32,343 nt of DNA from Actinomycetota bacterium (GCA_009698045.1 WLRE01000002.1:1-32343), one strand, 5' to 3'. Counted from the stretch's first letter, positions 1 through 9,839 are shown. The notes: a model not told the origin generated them from the letters alone. Numbers and translations: made by a program.

Positions 1-1137
1 GCAGTTCTCGAGACACTAGATAACGGCAAGCCCATCCGAGAGACTCGCGATACCGATATTCCATTAGCTGCTGCGCATTTCTTCTATCACGCAGGTTGGG
101 CAGATAAGTTGGAATACGCCGGCGCAGGTGCAAAACCAAAAGCACATGGCGTTGCAGCACAGATTATTCCCTGGAACTTTCCACTCCTTATGCTCTCTTG
201 GAAAGTTGCCCCTGCACTCGCGGCAGGTAACACCGTAGTGCTCAAACCTGCCGAGACGACTCCGCTCACAGCACTGCTCTTTGCTGAAGTCTGTGAACAA
301 GCAGGATTACCTGCAGGTGTTGTAAACATTATTACCGGCGATGGCGCTACAGGTTCGCACTTGGTCAACCATCCTGGCGTCGACAAGATTGCATTTACCG
401 GTTCTACCGCTGTTGGAAAATCTATCGCTCGTGCAATTGCTGGTACCAAGAAGGTGGCTACTCTCGAACTCGGTGGCAAAGGTGCAAACATTATTTACGA
501 CGATGCACCTATTGATCAAGCGGTCGAAGGAATTGTCAACGGAATCTTCTTTAATCAGGGACATGTTTGCTGCGCAGGTTCGCGCCTGTTCTTGCAAGAA
601 AATATTCATGACGAAGTTCTAGAGAAACTAAAGCGTCGGATATCGCTCTTACGGGTGGGCAATCCCCTCGACAAGAACACTGATGTTGGTGCTATTAATA
701 GCGCAGCTCAACTTGCCAGAATCACAGAGCTCGCTGCTACCGGTGACGCTGAAGGACCAGAACGTTGGCAGGCCAATTGCGCACTTCCTGAAAAGGGATT
801 CTGGTATCGCCCCACTATTTTCACTGGTGTTACACAAGCCCACCGCATCGCGCGTGAGGAAATCTTTGGCCCAGTTCTCTCTGTCTTGACCTTCCGCACA
901 CCCGCAGAAGCCGTAGAAAAGGCGAATAACACTCCTTATGGCCTATCTGCAGGTGTCTGGAGCGATAAGGGTTCTAAGGTGCTCTGGACCGCACAGCAAC
1001 TTCGTGCCGGAGTTATCTGGAGTAATAGCTTCAATAAATTTGATCCTGCTAGCCCTTTTGGTGGATATAAAGAATCTGGTTGGGGACGTGAGGGCGGACG
1101 ACATGGTCTGGCTGCATACTTGAAGGGAGGCCACTAA
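1..1137 (+). CDS. Aldehyde dehydrogenase family protein, 5' truncated by window edge
   Basis: Frame 1 is open from base 1 (AVLETLDNGKPIRETRDTDIPLAAAHFFYHAGWADK...). Contains PWNFPLLMLSWKVAPALAAGNTVVLKPAE, FTGSTAVGKSI, LELGGKGANI (catalytic Glu), NQGHVCCAGSR (catalytic Cys), EEIFGPVLSV and PFGGYKESGWGREGG. Confidence 0.95.
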   Translation, partial: AVLETLDNGKPIRETRDTDIPLAAAHFFYHAGWADKLEYAGAGAKPKAHGVAAQIIPWNFPLLMLSWKVAPALAAGNTVVLKPAETTPLTALLFAEVCEQAGLPAGVVNIITGDGATGSHLVNHPGVDKIAFTGSTAVGKSIARAIAGTKKVATLELGGKGANIIYDDAPIDQAVEGIVNGIFFNQGHVCCAGSRLFLQENIHDEVLEKLKRRISLLRVGNPLDKNTDVGAINSAAQLARITELAATGDAEGPERWQANCALPEKGFWYRPTIFTGVTQAHRIAREEIFGPVLSVLTFRTPAEAVEKANNTPYGLSAGVWSDKGSKVLWTAQQLRAGVIWSNSFNKFDPASPFGGYKESGWGREGGRHGLAAYLKGGH

Positions 1138-1139
1138 TC

Positions 1140-1982
1140 ATGGCCCGTATCGATGTAATGAAAACTTATAAACTATTTATTGGTGGCAAGTTTCCGCGCA
1201 GTGAATCTGGCCGTGTCTATGAACTCCAAGATGCAAAAGGTAAGTTCCTCGCAAATCCATGCCTCGCTTCTCGCAAAGATTTGCGCGACTCTGTCGTTGC
1301 TGCCAGATCTGCATTGAGTGGCTGGTCGACCGCAACTGCATATAACCGTGGACAAATTCTCTATCGCGTTGCAGAAGTAATGCAGGGACGTAGCGCGCAA
1401 TTTATCGATGAGATTGTTGCGCAAGAAGGCATCACGTCTAAAGCCGCTGCCGTTCAGGTAGAGCAGGCTATTGATCTCTGGGTTTGGTATGCAGGTTGGA
1501 CCGATAAGTTATCGGCGTTCTCTGGTGCACAGAATCCAGTATCTGGGCCTTTCTATAACTTCACCTCTCCCGAAGCGCTTGGAGTAGTTGGAGCTTTCGT
1601 CGATGGCAAACCTTCGTTGCTCTCACTCGTCTCTTCCATTGCTCCAATAATCGCTGCTGGAAATACGGCAGTAGTTGTTGCCTCTGAAAAATTCCCGTTA
1701 TCGGCAATTACGCTGGCTGAAGTGTTGGCAACAAGTGATCTGCCAGGTGGGGTCGTAAATATTCTGACCGGCAAGTCTTCCGAGCTCATCTCATGGATGG
1801 GCGAGCATATGGAGATTGATGGAATCGATGCAACCGGATTGTCGAGCAAAGCAATGACAGAACTAAAGATTGCCGGAGCAGAGAACTTGAAGCGCATCCA
1901 TTCCTTTAGCGATATCGCATCGCCAGCTCGGATTCAGGCCTTTATGGAGAATAAGACAATCTGGCAGAACGTCGGTATTTAA
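1140..1982 (+). CDS. Short aldehyde dehydrogenase-like protein without catalytic Cys/Glu region (possible ALDH16 C-terminal-type pseudo-ALDH domain)
   Basis: 280 aa; ALDH N-terminal fold features (KLFIGGKFPRSESGR, ALGVVGAFVDGKPSLLSLVSSIAPIIAAGNTAVVVASEKFPLSAITLAEVLATSDLPGGVVNILTG); stops before the catalytic domain. SD-like AGGGAGG upstream of ATG. Confidence 0.85.
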   Translation: MARIDVMKTYKLFIGGKFPRSESGRVYELQDAKGKFLANPCLASRKDLRDSVVAARSALSGWSTATAYNRGQILYRVAEVMQGRSAQFIDEIVAQEGITSKAAAVQVEQAIDLWVWYAGWTDKLSAFSGAQNPVSGPFYNFTSPEALGVVGAFVDGKPSLLSLVSSIAPIIAAGNTAVVVASEKFPLSAITLAEVLATSDLPGGVVNILTGKSSELISWMGEHMEIDGIDATGLSSKAMTELKIAGAENLKRIHSFSDIASPARIQAFMENKTIWQNVGI

Positions 1983-3077
1983 CTATTCAGCTGCAATAGC
2001 TGCATAACCCGGCTTTACTATCTGCTCAATGATTGCCAACCGCTCTTCAAAGGGAATAAATGCACTCTTAAGAGCATTGACGGTCAATCGCTGTAGATCT
2101 TGGAATGTCCAATCGAACGCCTGTGTAGATTGAATCATTTCATTGCTCATTGAGGTGCGACTCATCAATCGATTATCGGTGTTGATGGTGACTCGAAAAC
2201 GTAATTGTTCAAGAACGCCAATCGGATGAGATGCATAATCTTTAGCTGCGCCAGTTTGTAAATTAGAGGTCGGGCACATCTCTAGCGGAATACGGCGATC
2301 TCGTACATAAGATGCAAGTAATCCAAGCTTGGGTTCTGGTCCGGAGAAATCAATATCGTCAATGATGCGTACGCCATGTCCCAATCGTTCCGCGCCACAC
2401 ATCTGAATTGCCTGCCAGATGGAGGGCAGGCCGTATGCCTCGCCAGCATGAATCGTGAAATGTGCATTTGCTTGACGCAGATAATCAAAAGCTGATTGTT
2501 GAATTGTGGGTGGGAATCCATCTTCTGGACCTGCGATATCAAATCCAACAACGCCGCGATTTCGATATTCAACTACTTTGCGGGCGACTTCATCGGAGTG
2601 CTCATTTTGACGCAGAGCACAGAGCAGCTGTTCTACCCGAATAAAGAGGCCTTCGGCCTTAGCATCTGCCATGCCCAACTTAAATCCTTCTGTTGTTGCT
2701 TCAATGACCTCGTTAAGAGTCAGACCCTGCGCAGTGAAGAGTTCGGGTGCGCCGCGAATTTCGGCATAAACAACGCCATCTCGTGCCAGATCGAGCGCTG
2801 CTTCGCGAGCAACCCGAATAATCGCCTCACGGCGTTGCATAACGGCGATGGTGTGTTCAAAAGTTTCGAGGTAGCGAACCAGCGTTCCAGAGCTGCACGA
2901 TTCTTCAAACCAATCGGCAAGTGCAACGGGGTCGGTAGTAGGAAGTTTGGTGTAACCAATTTCGGCAGCGAGTTCAATAATTGTTTGTGGGCGAAGGCCA
3001 CCATCTAGATGATCGTGAATAACCGCCTTGGGAACACGCTTAATCTGTTCTGGGGTTGGGTGCTTCGTGAGTGACAT
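1983..3077 (-). CDS. add: Adenosine deaminase
   Basis: KAVIHDHLDGGLRPQT, FTIHAGEAYGLPSIWQAI, ERLGHGVRI, PLEMCPTSNLQTGA, VTINTDNRLMS motifs. Confidence 0.95.
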   Translation of the reverse strand: MSLTKHPTPEQIKRVPKAVIHDHLDGGLRPQTIIELAAEIGYTKLPTTDPVALADWFEESCSSGTLVRYLETFEHTIAVMQRREAIIRVAREAALDLARDGVVYAEIRGAPELFTAQGLTLNEVIEATTEGFKLGMADAKAEGLFIRVEQLLCALRQNEHSDEVARKVVEYRNRGVVGFDIAGPEDGFPPTIQQSAFDYLRQANAHFTIHAGEAYGLPSIWQAIQMCGAERLGHGVRIIDDIDFSGPEPKLGLLASYVRDRRIPLEMCPTSNLQTGAAKDYASHPIGVLEQLRFRVTINTDNRLMSRTSMSNEMIQSTQAFDWTFQDLQRLTVNALKSAFIPFEERLAIIEQIVKPGYAAIAAE

Positions 3078-3081
3078 CTAC

Positions 3082-4377
3082 TTAACCTTCGATTCTTTCG
3101 ATAATGAGAGGCAAACGTTCTACCTTCTCGCCAGTACTAGAAATTTTGACTGCGCCATGTAGTGCTTCTAGTGCACGTTCAAATCTAGCGGGTTCATCTG
3201 TATGGAGGGTAAACAATGGTTGACCAGCAACTACTTGTTCGCCTGGCTTTGCATGAATTTCGATGCCAGCGCCTGCTTGCACGCTCTCGCCTTGGCGAGA
3301 TCTGCCAGCACCCAAACGCCAAGCGCTAACTCCAACTTTCATGGCATCCATCGCAATCATCTCGCCGCTGCTCTCAGCCATGACGATTGTGTGCTCCTTT
3401 GCAACCGGAAGTTTTGCATCAGGATCGCCGCCTTGGGCTCGAATCATTGCCTTCCAGCTATCCATTGCTGCACCATTTTTGAGTGCATCAGCTGGGTCCA
3501 TCAATGGCTTTACGCCAGATGCATCTAACATTTCACGTGCAAGAACCAGGGTGAGTTCAACAATATCGGCTGGGCCGCCGCCAGCAAGCACTTCAACAGA
3601 TTCACGGACTTCAAGTGCGTTACCTGCAGTAAGTCCGAGCGGAACATCCATTGCAGTAACAAGTGCACGAGTCTTAACTCCCGCACGTGTACCCAAATCC
3701 ACCATTACTTGGGCAAGCTCGCGAGCCTTGAGCGGATCACTCATGAAAGCGCCGGCTCCAGTTTTAACATCAAGAATAAGTGCGCTGGTACCTTCGGCAA
3801 TTTTCTTGCTCATAATGGAAGAGGCGATAAGTGGAATAGCTTCTACCGTCGCAGTTACATCTCGAAGTGCATATAACTTCTTATCTGCCGGCGCTAAACC
3901 CGCTCCAGCTGCGCAGATTACTGCGCCACAACTTTTGAGAACAGCGAGCATCTCTTCATTGGAAAGAGAGGCGCGCCAGCCAGGAATTGATTCCAATTTA
4001 TCAAGGGTTCCACCAGTATGACCAAGTCCTCGGCCCGAGAGCTGAGGAACTGCGGCGCCACATGCTGCGACGAGAGGTGCGAGTGGAAGTGTGATCTTGT
4101 CCCCTACGCCGCCGGTGGAGTGTTTATCTACAGTCGGGCGATCTAACGCAGACCATTGCATGCGTTCGCCGCTGTTAATCATTGCATCTGTCCATCGCGA
4201 AATTTCACGCGAGTTCATTCCGTTAATTAAAATAGCCATCAACAGCGCAGACATTTGTTCATCAGCTACTGCGCCGCGGGTATAGGCATCAATTACCCAA
4301 TCAATCTGTGGGTCTGAGAGTTCGCCCTTATCTCGCTTTGCAGCAATTATCTCTACGGCCGCAAAGAGTTCACTCAC
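3082..4377 (-). CDS. deoA: Thymidine / pyrimidine-nucleoside phosphorylase
   Basis: DKHSTGGVGDKITLPLAPLVAACGAAVPQLSGRGLGHTGGTLDKLESIPG and DVKTGAGAFM signatures. Preferred start is GTG at 4377 (VSELFAAVEIIAAKRDKGELSD), giving a GTGA overlap with the cdd stop, rather than the ORF-track ATG at 4404. Confidence 0.93.
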   Translation of the reverse strand: MSELFAAVEIIAAKRDKGELSDPQIDWVIDAYTRGAVADEQMSALLMAILINGMNSREISRWTDAMINSGERMQWSALDRPTVDKHSTGGVGDKITLPLAPLVAACGAAVPQLSGRGLGHTGGTLDKLESIPGWRASLSNEEMLAVLKSCGAVICAAGAGLAPADKKLYALRDVTATVEAIPLIASSIMSKKIAEGTSALILDVKTGAGAFMSDPLKARELAQVMVDLGTRAGVKTRALVTAMDVPLGLTAGNALEVRESVEVLAGGGPADIVELTLVLAREMLDASGVKPLMDPADALKNGAAMDSWKAMIRAQGGDPDAKLPVAKEHTIVMAESSGEMIAMDAMKVGVSAWRLGAGRSRQGESVQAGAGIEIHAKPGEQVVAGQPLFTLHTDEPARFERALEALHGAVKISSTGEKVERLPLIIERIEG

Positions 4378-4766
4378 TTGAGATCCTCGGGGCCAAATGC
4401 CCACGGCAGTAGTTGGGATAGCGGGGTAGGACCATCTGGTGTCATAAAGAGCATCTCTTTACCGCCATGCTCAAATAGAAGTTGGCGACAGCGACCACAT
4501 GGTGAGAGGAAGTTTCCTTCGCCATCGACGCAGACTGCTGCAAGAAGTCTGCCGCCGCCAGAAGCACAGAGTTGTGAAACTAGACCGCATTCAGCACAGA
4601 GTCCAAGTCCATAACTCGCATTCTCAACATTGCAACCAGTCACGATGCGACCATCATCGACCAGTGCTGCAACCCCAACCGAAAATTTAGAATAAGGAGC
4701 GTAGGCACTCTTCATAATTTTCTTCGCTTCTTCGTGCAGAGCGTCCCAATTTATTGGCGCGCTCAC
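4374..4766 (-). CDS. cdd: Cytidine deaminase
   Basis: GCNVENASYGLGLCAECG and SPCGRCRQLLFEHG zinc/active-site motifs. Confidence 0.95.
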   Translation of the reverse strand: MSAPINWDALHEEAKKIMKSAYAPYSKFSVGVAALVDDGRIVTGCNVENASYGLGLCAECGLVSQLCASGGGRLLAAVCVDGEGNFLSPCGRCRQLLFEHGGKEMLFMTPDGPTPLSQLLPWAFGPEDLK

Positions 4767-6019
4767 TTAGATTCTCCCCGTTTATATGCAACGCCATCGG
4801 CTGCTGGTGCCCGCACTCTGCCCACTACGCCCGCCACAGCAATAATGGTTACAACGTAAGGAACCATTGACATAAATGGGCTTGGGATCGGTGTTCCAAT
4901 AATTCCGAGAACGGTTTGAAGATTATCGGCAAAGCCGAAGAGAAGTGCTGCACTGACTGCGCCCCATGGACTCCAACGACCAAAAATCAGAGCGGCCAGT
5001 GCAATAAAGCCTTTGCCTGCTGTCATCTCTTTATTAAATGAACCAACTGCTCCGACCGTGAAATAAGCGCCACCGAGACCAGCAACGGCTCCTGCCAACA
5101 TTACGTTGCGGAAGCGAAGGAGGTTGACATTAATTCCAACGCTATCGGCTGCTGTTGGGTGCTCGCCCACTGCGCGAGTACGAAGTCCCCACCTTGTTTT
5201 AAAGAGTGCGTAGGTAAGAATAAAGATGGCTGCATACATCAGATAAACAATGATGGTCTGCTCAAAGAGAATCGGGCCGATAACAGGCAGTTTAGAGAGG
5301 ATCGGAATTTTTATTGGCGAAAGAATTGGGCCAGAGTTCCAGGTCGACTGATAAGGAATTAAGAGGCGTTTGTAGAAGAAGGCAGTTAATCCATAGACCA
5401 ATACATTGAGAACAAAGCCAAGAATAATCTGATCAATTCCAAAATTAACCGCAAAGATTGCAAGTAGCGTAGAGATCATGCAACCTGCCAACGGAGCAGC
5501 GAGTAATCCCCAATAAGTATTCTGAGTAAGACTTGCTACTACTCCTGCGGCAAAGGCGCCGGCAAGAAGCTGCCCTTCGATGGCGATGTTAACAACACCA
5601 GATCTCTCGCTGATGACTCCTGCCATAGATCCAAAGATAAGTGGCACTGCAAGCATCAAAGCACCTTGTAGTAGACCAGTAAGTGGGATGAACTTTCCTG
5701 CCGCAGCCCATGACATAAACGACATAATCATCGTGAAACCAACAACGCTGCTCACCGCACGAATCGTTTTGCCGGCTTTGAACTGGAAATATCCGATTAC
5801 CGAGGCAACCAGGGCGATGAGAGCAAAACCGAGAGAGGCGTGCTTTGCACTCAAAACCCATTCATGGATTAGAACCCATTCGTCTCCAAGAACAAATCCG
5901 TAGGTAACTTGTGCCTGCGAATTAGGAATTACACCGAAGAGAATTACTCCGAGAAGAGAGATAGCCCCCATTGCAATAATGCTGAACAGGCGACGGCGTT
6001 CTGTGGGGTTGAGTTTCAT
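4763..6019 (-). CDS. Nucleoside ABC transporter permease (NupQ/YufQ-like)
   Basis: Polytopic BPD_transp_2-type protein (GVVNIAIEGQLLAGAFAAGV, GLRTRAVGEHPTAADSVGINV). ATG at 6019 overlaps the neighbouring stop as TAATG; 4-nt overlap with cdd. Confidence 0.9.
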   Translation of the reverse strand: MKLNPTERRRLFSIIAMGAISLLGVILFGVIPNSQAQVTYGFVLGDEWVLIHEWVLSAKHASLGFALIALVASVIGYFQFKAGKTIRAVSSVVGFTMIMSFMSWAAAGKFIPLTGLLQGALMLAVPLIFGSMAGVISERSGVVNIAIEGQLLAGAFAAGVVASLTQNTYWGLLAAPLAGCMISTLLAIFAVNFGIDQIILGFVLNVLVYGLTAFFYKRLLIPYQSTWNSGPILSPIKIPILSKLPVIGPILFEQTIIVYLMYAAIFILTYALFKTRWGLRTRAVGEHPTAADSVGINVNLLRFRNVMLAGAVAGLGGAYFTVGAVGSFNKEMTAGKGFIALAALIFGRWSPWGAVSAALLFGFADNLQTVLGIIGTPIPSPFMSMVPYVVTIIAVAGVVGRVRAPAADGVAYKRGESK

Positions 6020-7191
6020 TAGCCATTCCATCCCTTCGAGACTAGATCTCCTGAGTTCTTCAACTCTTTCAACCTAAATATTGCTCGAACAAGTGCAGGA
6101 GCTGCAATGAAGAGAACTACGAGGGCTTGGATTACCAAAATTATGTCGATGGGAGTGTTGGTGTTGGCTTGCATAGTTCCACCACCTGCCCGAAGTGCGC
6201 CGAAGAGGATCGAAGCAAATACGGTTCCCATGGGCTTTGCCCGTCCAAGCAGTGCAACTGTAATTGCATCGAAACCAAAGTTTCCGGCAGTGCCGGCGGT
6301 AAGTGCGTAATCACTACCAAGAACGCGAACCGCTCCACCCAATCCAGCGAGTGCGCCTGAAATTGCCATTACTGAAGTCATTACAAAGGGAACTGAAATT
6401 CCAGCAGTTCTTGCAGCTGCGGCATTAGCACCGACTGCTCGGAATCTAAATCCCCAAGTACTGCGCGATAGTAACCACCATACAAATACTGCTGTTGCTA
6501 GTGAGATGAAAATTGAAATAGTGATTCGGAAATTCGGACCAAAGAGATGTGGCAAACGCGCTGAATCCAATACTTCTGGAGCAATCGGATCATTGCGTTC
6601 AGGTCGCAGGAATGATGGTGTGCTCAAAATCCACATTAGGAAATAGAGTGCGACATAGTTGAGCATGATGGTGACAATAACTTCGTGAGCTCCGGTACGG
6701 GCTTTGAGAAACCCTACTGCCCCGCCCCAGATTGATGCCGCAATTACTCCTGCGATAAGAGCAAGCGTGATGTGAAGAAAGGCAGGGAGCTGATAATGAA
6801 AACCGATATATGCAGCTGGAATGGCACCAAAAATAAATTGACCTTGTGCTCCAATATTGAAAAGTCCTGCACGAAAAGCAAGGGCTACTGAGAGGCCTGC
6901 CAATATAAGTGGCGCAGCAGCTACCAGTGTTTCAGTCAGTGGGTAGAAGGCCAGGAAGAAATTCTGTGGAGTGGAGAGATTTGGGTTATAGACAGAGCCT
7001 TGGAAGAGTGCGAGATAAGAGTTTCCGACATTTGCACCAGCAACTTTTAAGAACTCAAGTGGCTGACCGATCTTCTTGAGCGCTTCGGAATCAGAGAAAG
7101 CAATGAGTAAAGCTCCAACGAACATCGCCATCGCAAAAGAGAGAGCGGGTAGCACTAGCGCTCGAAGCGATTCGAGCTTGAATTTACGCAT
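6019..7191 (-). CDS. Nucleoside ABC transporter permease (NupP/YufP-like)
   Basis: Polytopic BPD_transp_2-type protein (AGLFNIGAQGQFIFGAIPAAYIG, ARTGAHEVIVTIMLNYVALY, WGFRFRAVGANAAAARTAGI). Confidence 0.9.
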   Translation of the reverse strand: MRKFKLESLRALVLPALSFAMAMFVGALLIAFSDSEALKKIGQPLEFLKVAGANVGNSYLALFQGSVYNPNLSTPQNFFLAFYPLTETLVAAAPLILAGLSVALAFRAGLFNIGAQGQFIFGAIPAAYIGFHYQLPAFLHITLALIAGVIAASIWGGAVGFLKARTGAHEVIVTIMLNYVALYFLMWILSTPSFLRPERNDPIAPEVLDSARLPHLFGPNFRITISIFISLATAVFVWWLLSRSTWGFRFRAVGANAAAARTAGISVPFVMTSVMAISGALAGLGGAVRVLGSDYALTAGTAGNFGFDAITVALLGRAKPMGTVFASILFGALRAGGGTMQANTNTPIDIILVIQALVVLFIAAPALVRAIFRLKELKNSGDLVSKGWNG

Positions 7192-8686
7192 GTTCTACTC
7201 CAGCCATTAATAATCCTAAATCTTGTGCAGATACGGTAGCTGGAACAATTTTGATAATCTCTCCGCGATACATAACTGCAATTCGATCCGCAAGGGCAAA
7301 GACTTCATCTAATTCGGTGCTGAAGAGGAGAACTGCGCGACCAGCATCTCGCTCAGCCAAAATTCTTTCGTGAACAAATTCAATAGAGCCAACATCTAGT
7401 CCACGAGTGGGTTGAGAGGCAACAAGTAGTTGAACCGGTCTGGAGAGTTCTCTCGCAAGGACGACTTTCTGCTTATTTCCGCCAGAGAGTGAGGAGACTG
7501 GATCTTGCACTGACTGGAGACGAATATCGAATTCCTTCGACTTCTTCTCTGCCTCTGATCCAACGACCGAGGGAGAGATCTGCACACCGCGCGCATAGGG
7601 CGGCATATCGTGGAGATCTAGAATTAGATTTTCAGCGATAGAGAGCGAAGCAATCAATCCATCTAGCTCTCGAGATTCTGGGATGAATGCAATTCCTTCG
7701 TGGAGTGATTGCCGAACAGATTTACCCACTAGTTCGCTCTGACCAAGAGTGATGCTCCCCTTAATATGAGGCTCGAGATTGATCATGGCACGCGCTAATT
7801 CTGATTGACCATTGCCTTGAACTCCAGCAATAGCAAGAACTTCTCCAGTCTTAACTTCGAAAGAGATATCTTTCACGAGAGCTCGTCCAGTGGAATCTTC
7901 TATTCGTAAATCACGTACGCTCAGCACAACTTCTCCCATGGGATGCGCACTCTTATCCGGACTTAGCTCAACCGGGCGGCCGACCATGAGTGAGGCGAGT
8001 TCATCTTGTGAGGCCGATGGACTGGCCGTGCCAACAATCTTGCCGCGTCTAATTATCGTGATTTGATCAGCAACTGCCTTAACTTCACGCAGCTTGTGGG
8101 TGATAAAAATAATTGAAGTGCCCTTACTCTTGAGCTTTCTCATAATCTCAAGCAGGCCATCGGTCTCTTGCGGTGTAAGCACTGCAGTGGGTTCATCGAG
8201 AATTAGCACCTTTGCATCGTAGATAAGGGCGCGGATAATCTCGACTCGTTGTTGCACGCCAACAGGTAAGTTTTCTACGATTGCATCTGGATCAACGTCG
8301 AACTTAAATTCATCGGATATCCGTTTAATCTCGGCCTTGGCATTATGTAAATCCAGCGAACCCAATTTTCCGCTGACTTCATGGCCGAGCACGATGTTCT
8401 CTGCCACAGTAAAGACCGGAATCAACATAAAGTGCTGGTGAACCATTCCAATGCCAGCGGCCAATGCATCGCTGGGCTCAGCAATTTTTTGCACTATATC
8501 GTCGACCAGAATTTCGCCTTTGTCGGGTTGAACAAGTCCATAGACAATATTCATGAGCGTAGATTTGCCAGCGCCGTTTTCGCCCAAGATTGCATGAATT
8601 TCGCCGGCAGCAACTTTAAGATCGATATTGTCGTTTGCTACTAACGCACCGAAGCTTTTTGTTATTCCGCGAAGTTCGAGTGACAC
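7184..8686 (-). CDS. Nucleoside ABC transporter ATP-binding protein, tandem ATPase domains (NupO/YufO-like)
   Basis: Walker A GENGAGKSTLM; signature and Walker B regions in both halves (VLILDEPTAVLT; LSGGNKQKVVLARELSRPVQLLVASQPTRGLD). GTG start. Confidence 0.93.
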   Translation of the reverse strand: MSLELRGITKSFGALVANDNIDLKVAAGEIHAILGENGAGKSTLMNIVYGLVQPDKGEILVDDIVQKIAEPSDALAAGIGMVHQHFMLIPVFTVAENIVLGHEVSGKLGSLDLHNAKAEIKRISDEFKFDVDPDAIVENLPVGVQQRVEIIRALIYDAKVLILDEPTAVLTPQETDGLLEIMRKLKSKGTSIIFITHKLREVKAVADQITIIRRGKIVGTASPSASQDELASLMVGRPVELSPDKSAHPMGEVVLSVRDLRIEDSTGRALVKDISFEVKTGEVLAIAGVQGNGQSELARAMINLEPHIKGSITLGQSELVGKSVRQSLHEGIAFIPESRELDGLIASLSIAENLILDLHDMPPYARGVQISPSVVGSEAEKKSKEFDIRLQSVQDPVSSLSGGNKQKVVLARELSRPVQLLVASQPTRGLDVGSIEFVHERILAERDAGRAVLLFSTELDEVFALADRIAVMYRGEIIKIVPATVSAQDLGLLMAGVEHA

Positions 8687-8753
8687 CGTAACCCTTTCAA
8701 GAATATTGATCGTATCTACTACCTACATATCTTAATCATAATTAGGCAAAAAA

Positions 8754-8785
8754 AGAACCGAGAAGAAATTAATCTTCTCGGTTCC
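8754..8785 (-). terminator. Intrinsic terminator / intra-operon attenuator between the BMP gene and the ABC ATPase
   Basis: Perfect 11-bp stem gaaccgagaag(8755-8765)-aaattaat-cttctcggttc(8774-8784); on the minus strand it is followed by a T-run (complement of gcaaaaaaaag). Confidence 0.85.
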
Positions 8786-8801
8786 TTTAACTAACTAGTG
8801 A

Positions 8802-9839
8802 TTAGGAAACTTTTACAGCTCCTGAAATGACATCCTTGGTCAACTGACGGATTTCATTTTGTAGAACTGCTGGGACCTTGCTTGCCATGTTGTGATAGCC
8901 AGCAAAACCGCCGCCACCGTTCTTCAATGTTCCAACATATGGAGCATTAGAGAACTTGTTAGCTGCTACTGAAGAAATTACATCCTTAACAGATGCGCCA
9001 ACAGCCTTCATGGTTGAGTTAAGGAAAATATCCTTTTGAGCTGCTGATGCAGACAAGAACATATCTGAGTCAACGCCAAGAACTACGGACTTCTTTGAAG
9101 TCACTGAGTTACCTGCAGTTGCGAATGTAAGTCCGCCAGCGATTGGGTAGATCACGTCAGCACCTTGTTGTTCAAGGTTCTTTGAGATCTGTACAGCCTT
9201 AACTGCATCAGTAAATGACTCAACGAAAGTTCCGGTCTTTGTAGCGTTGCTCCAACCGAGGACCTTTACGTTTGTTCCCTTTACCTTGTTGTAGTGGTTA
9301 ACTCCATTTTCAAAGCCAGCCATAAAGATTGTTACGGTAGGAATAGCAATTCCGCCGTATGTAGCAACCTTCTTTGTCTTGGAATATCCAGCTGCAAGGT
9401 AGCCAGCTAGGAATGCAGTCTGATCAGATGCGAATGTTAGACCCTTGAGGTTTGCAACAGCTTTGCCATCTACAAGACCTGGATCATCTACCTGTGCGAA
9501 CTTAATCTTTGGGTTAGCGACAGCTGCCTTGCCGATTTCGCCAGCAATCATGAAGCCAACACCGATAATAAGGTTGCACTTCTTGTCAACGAGTGACTTT
9601 ACCTCTGCTGCGTAATCTGGGTTAGCTGGATCTGCAACAACGTATGAAACATCTGCAATGTTCTTTGTTGCTTGTGCGCCAGCCCATGCTGATGCGTTGA
9701 ATGACTTGTCATCGACGCCGCCGGTGTCGAGTGCTAAACAAACCTTTGGCTTTGCTGCATTAGATGCTGGTGCAACGGCTACGCCGCCAACCAACGCTGC
9801 TGCTGCAACGATTGAGAAAAGCTTTATTGACTTCTTCAA
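8802..9839 (-). CDS. BMP-family nucleoside-binding protein (ABC transporter substrate-binding)
   Basis: LALDTGGVDDKSFNASAWAGAQ signature. TTG start at 9839 (LKKSIKLFSIVAAAALVGG signal peptide) preceded by AAAGGA; the ORF-track start at 10016 adds a non-signal-like 59-aa extension. Confidence 0.88.
   Translation of the reverse strand: MKKSIKLFSIVAAAALVGGVAVAPASNAAKPKVCLALDTGGVDDKSFNASAWAGAQATKNIADVSYVVADPANPDYAAEVKSLVDKKCNLIIGVGFMIAGEIGKAAVANPKIKFAQVDDPGLVDGKAVANLKGLTFASDQTAFLAGYLAAGYSKTKKVATYGGIAIPTVTIFMAGFENGVNHYNKVKGTNVKVLGWSNATKTGTFVESFTDAVKAVQISKNLEQQGADVIYPIAGGLTFATAGNSVTSKKSVVLGVDSDMFLSASAAQKDIFLNSTMKAVGASVKDVISSVAANKFSNAPYVGTLKNGGGGFAGYHNMASKVPAVLQNEIRQLTKDVISGAVKVS

Noticed and set aside
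2496-3008. 170-aa plus-strand ORF opposite add
   Set aside because: Antisense to add with no recognisable domain.
3263-4021. 252-aa plus-strand ORF opposite deoA
   Set aside because: Fully antisense to a well-supported deoA; Ser/Ala/Pro-rich composition typical of shadow ORFs.
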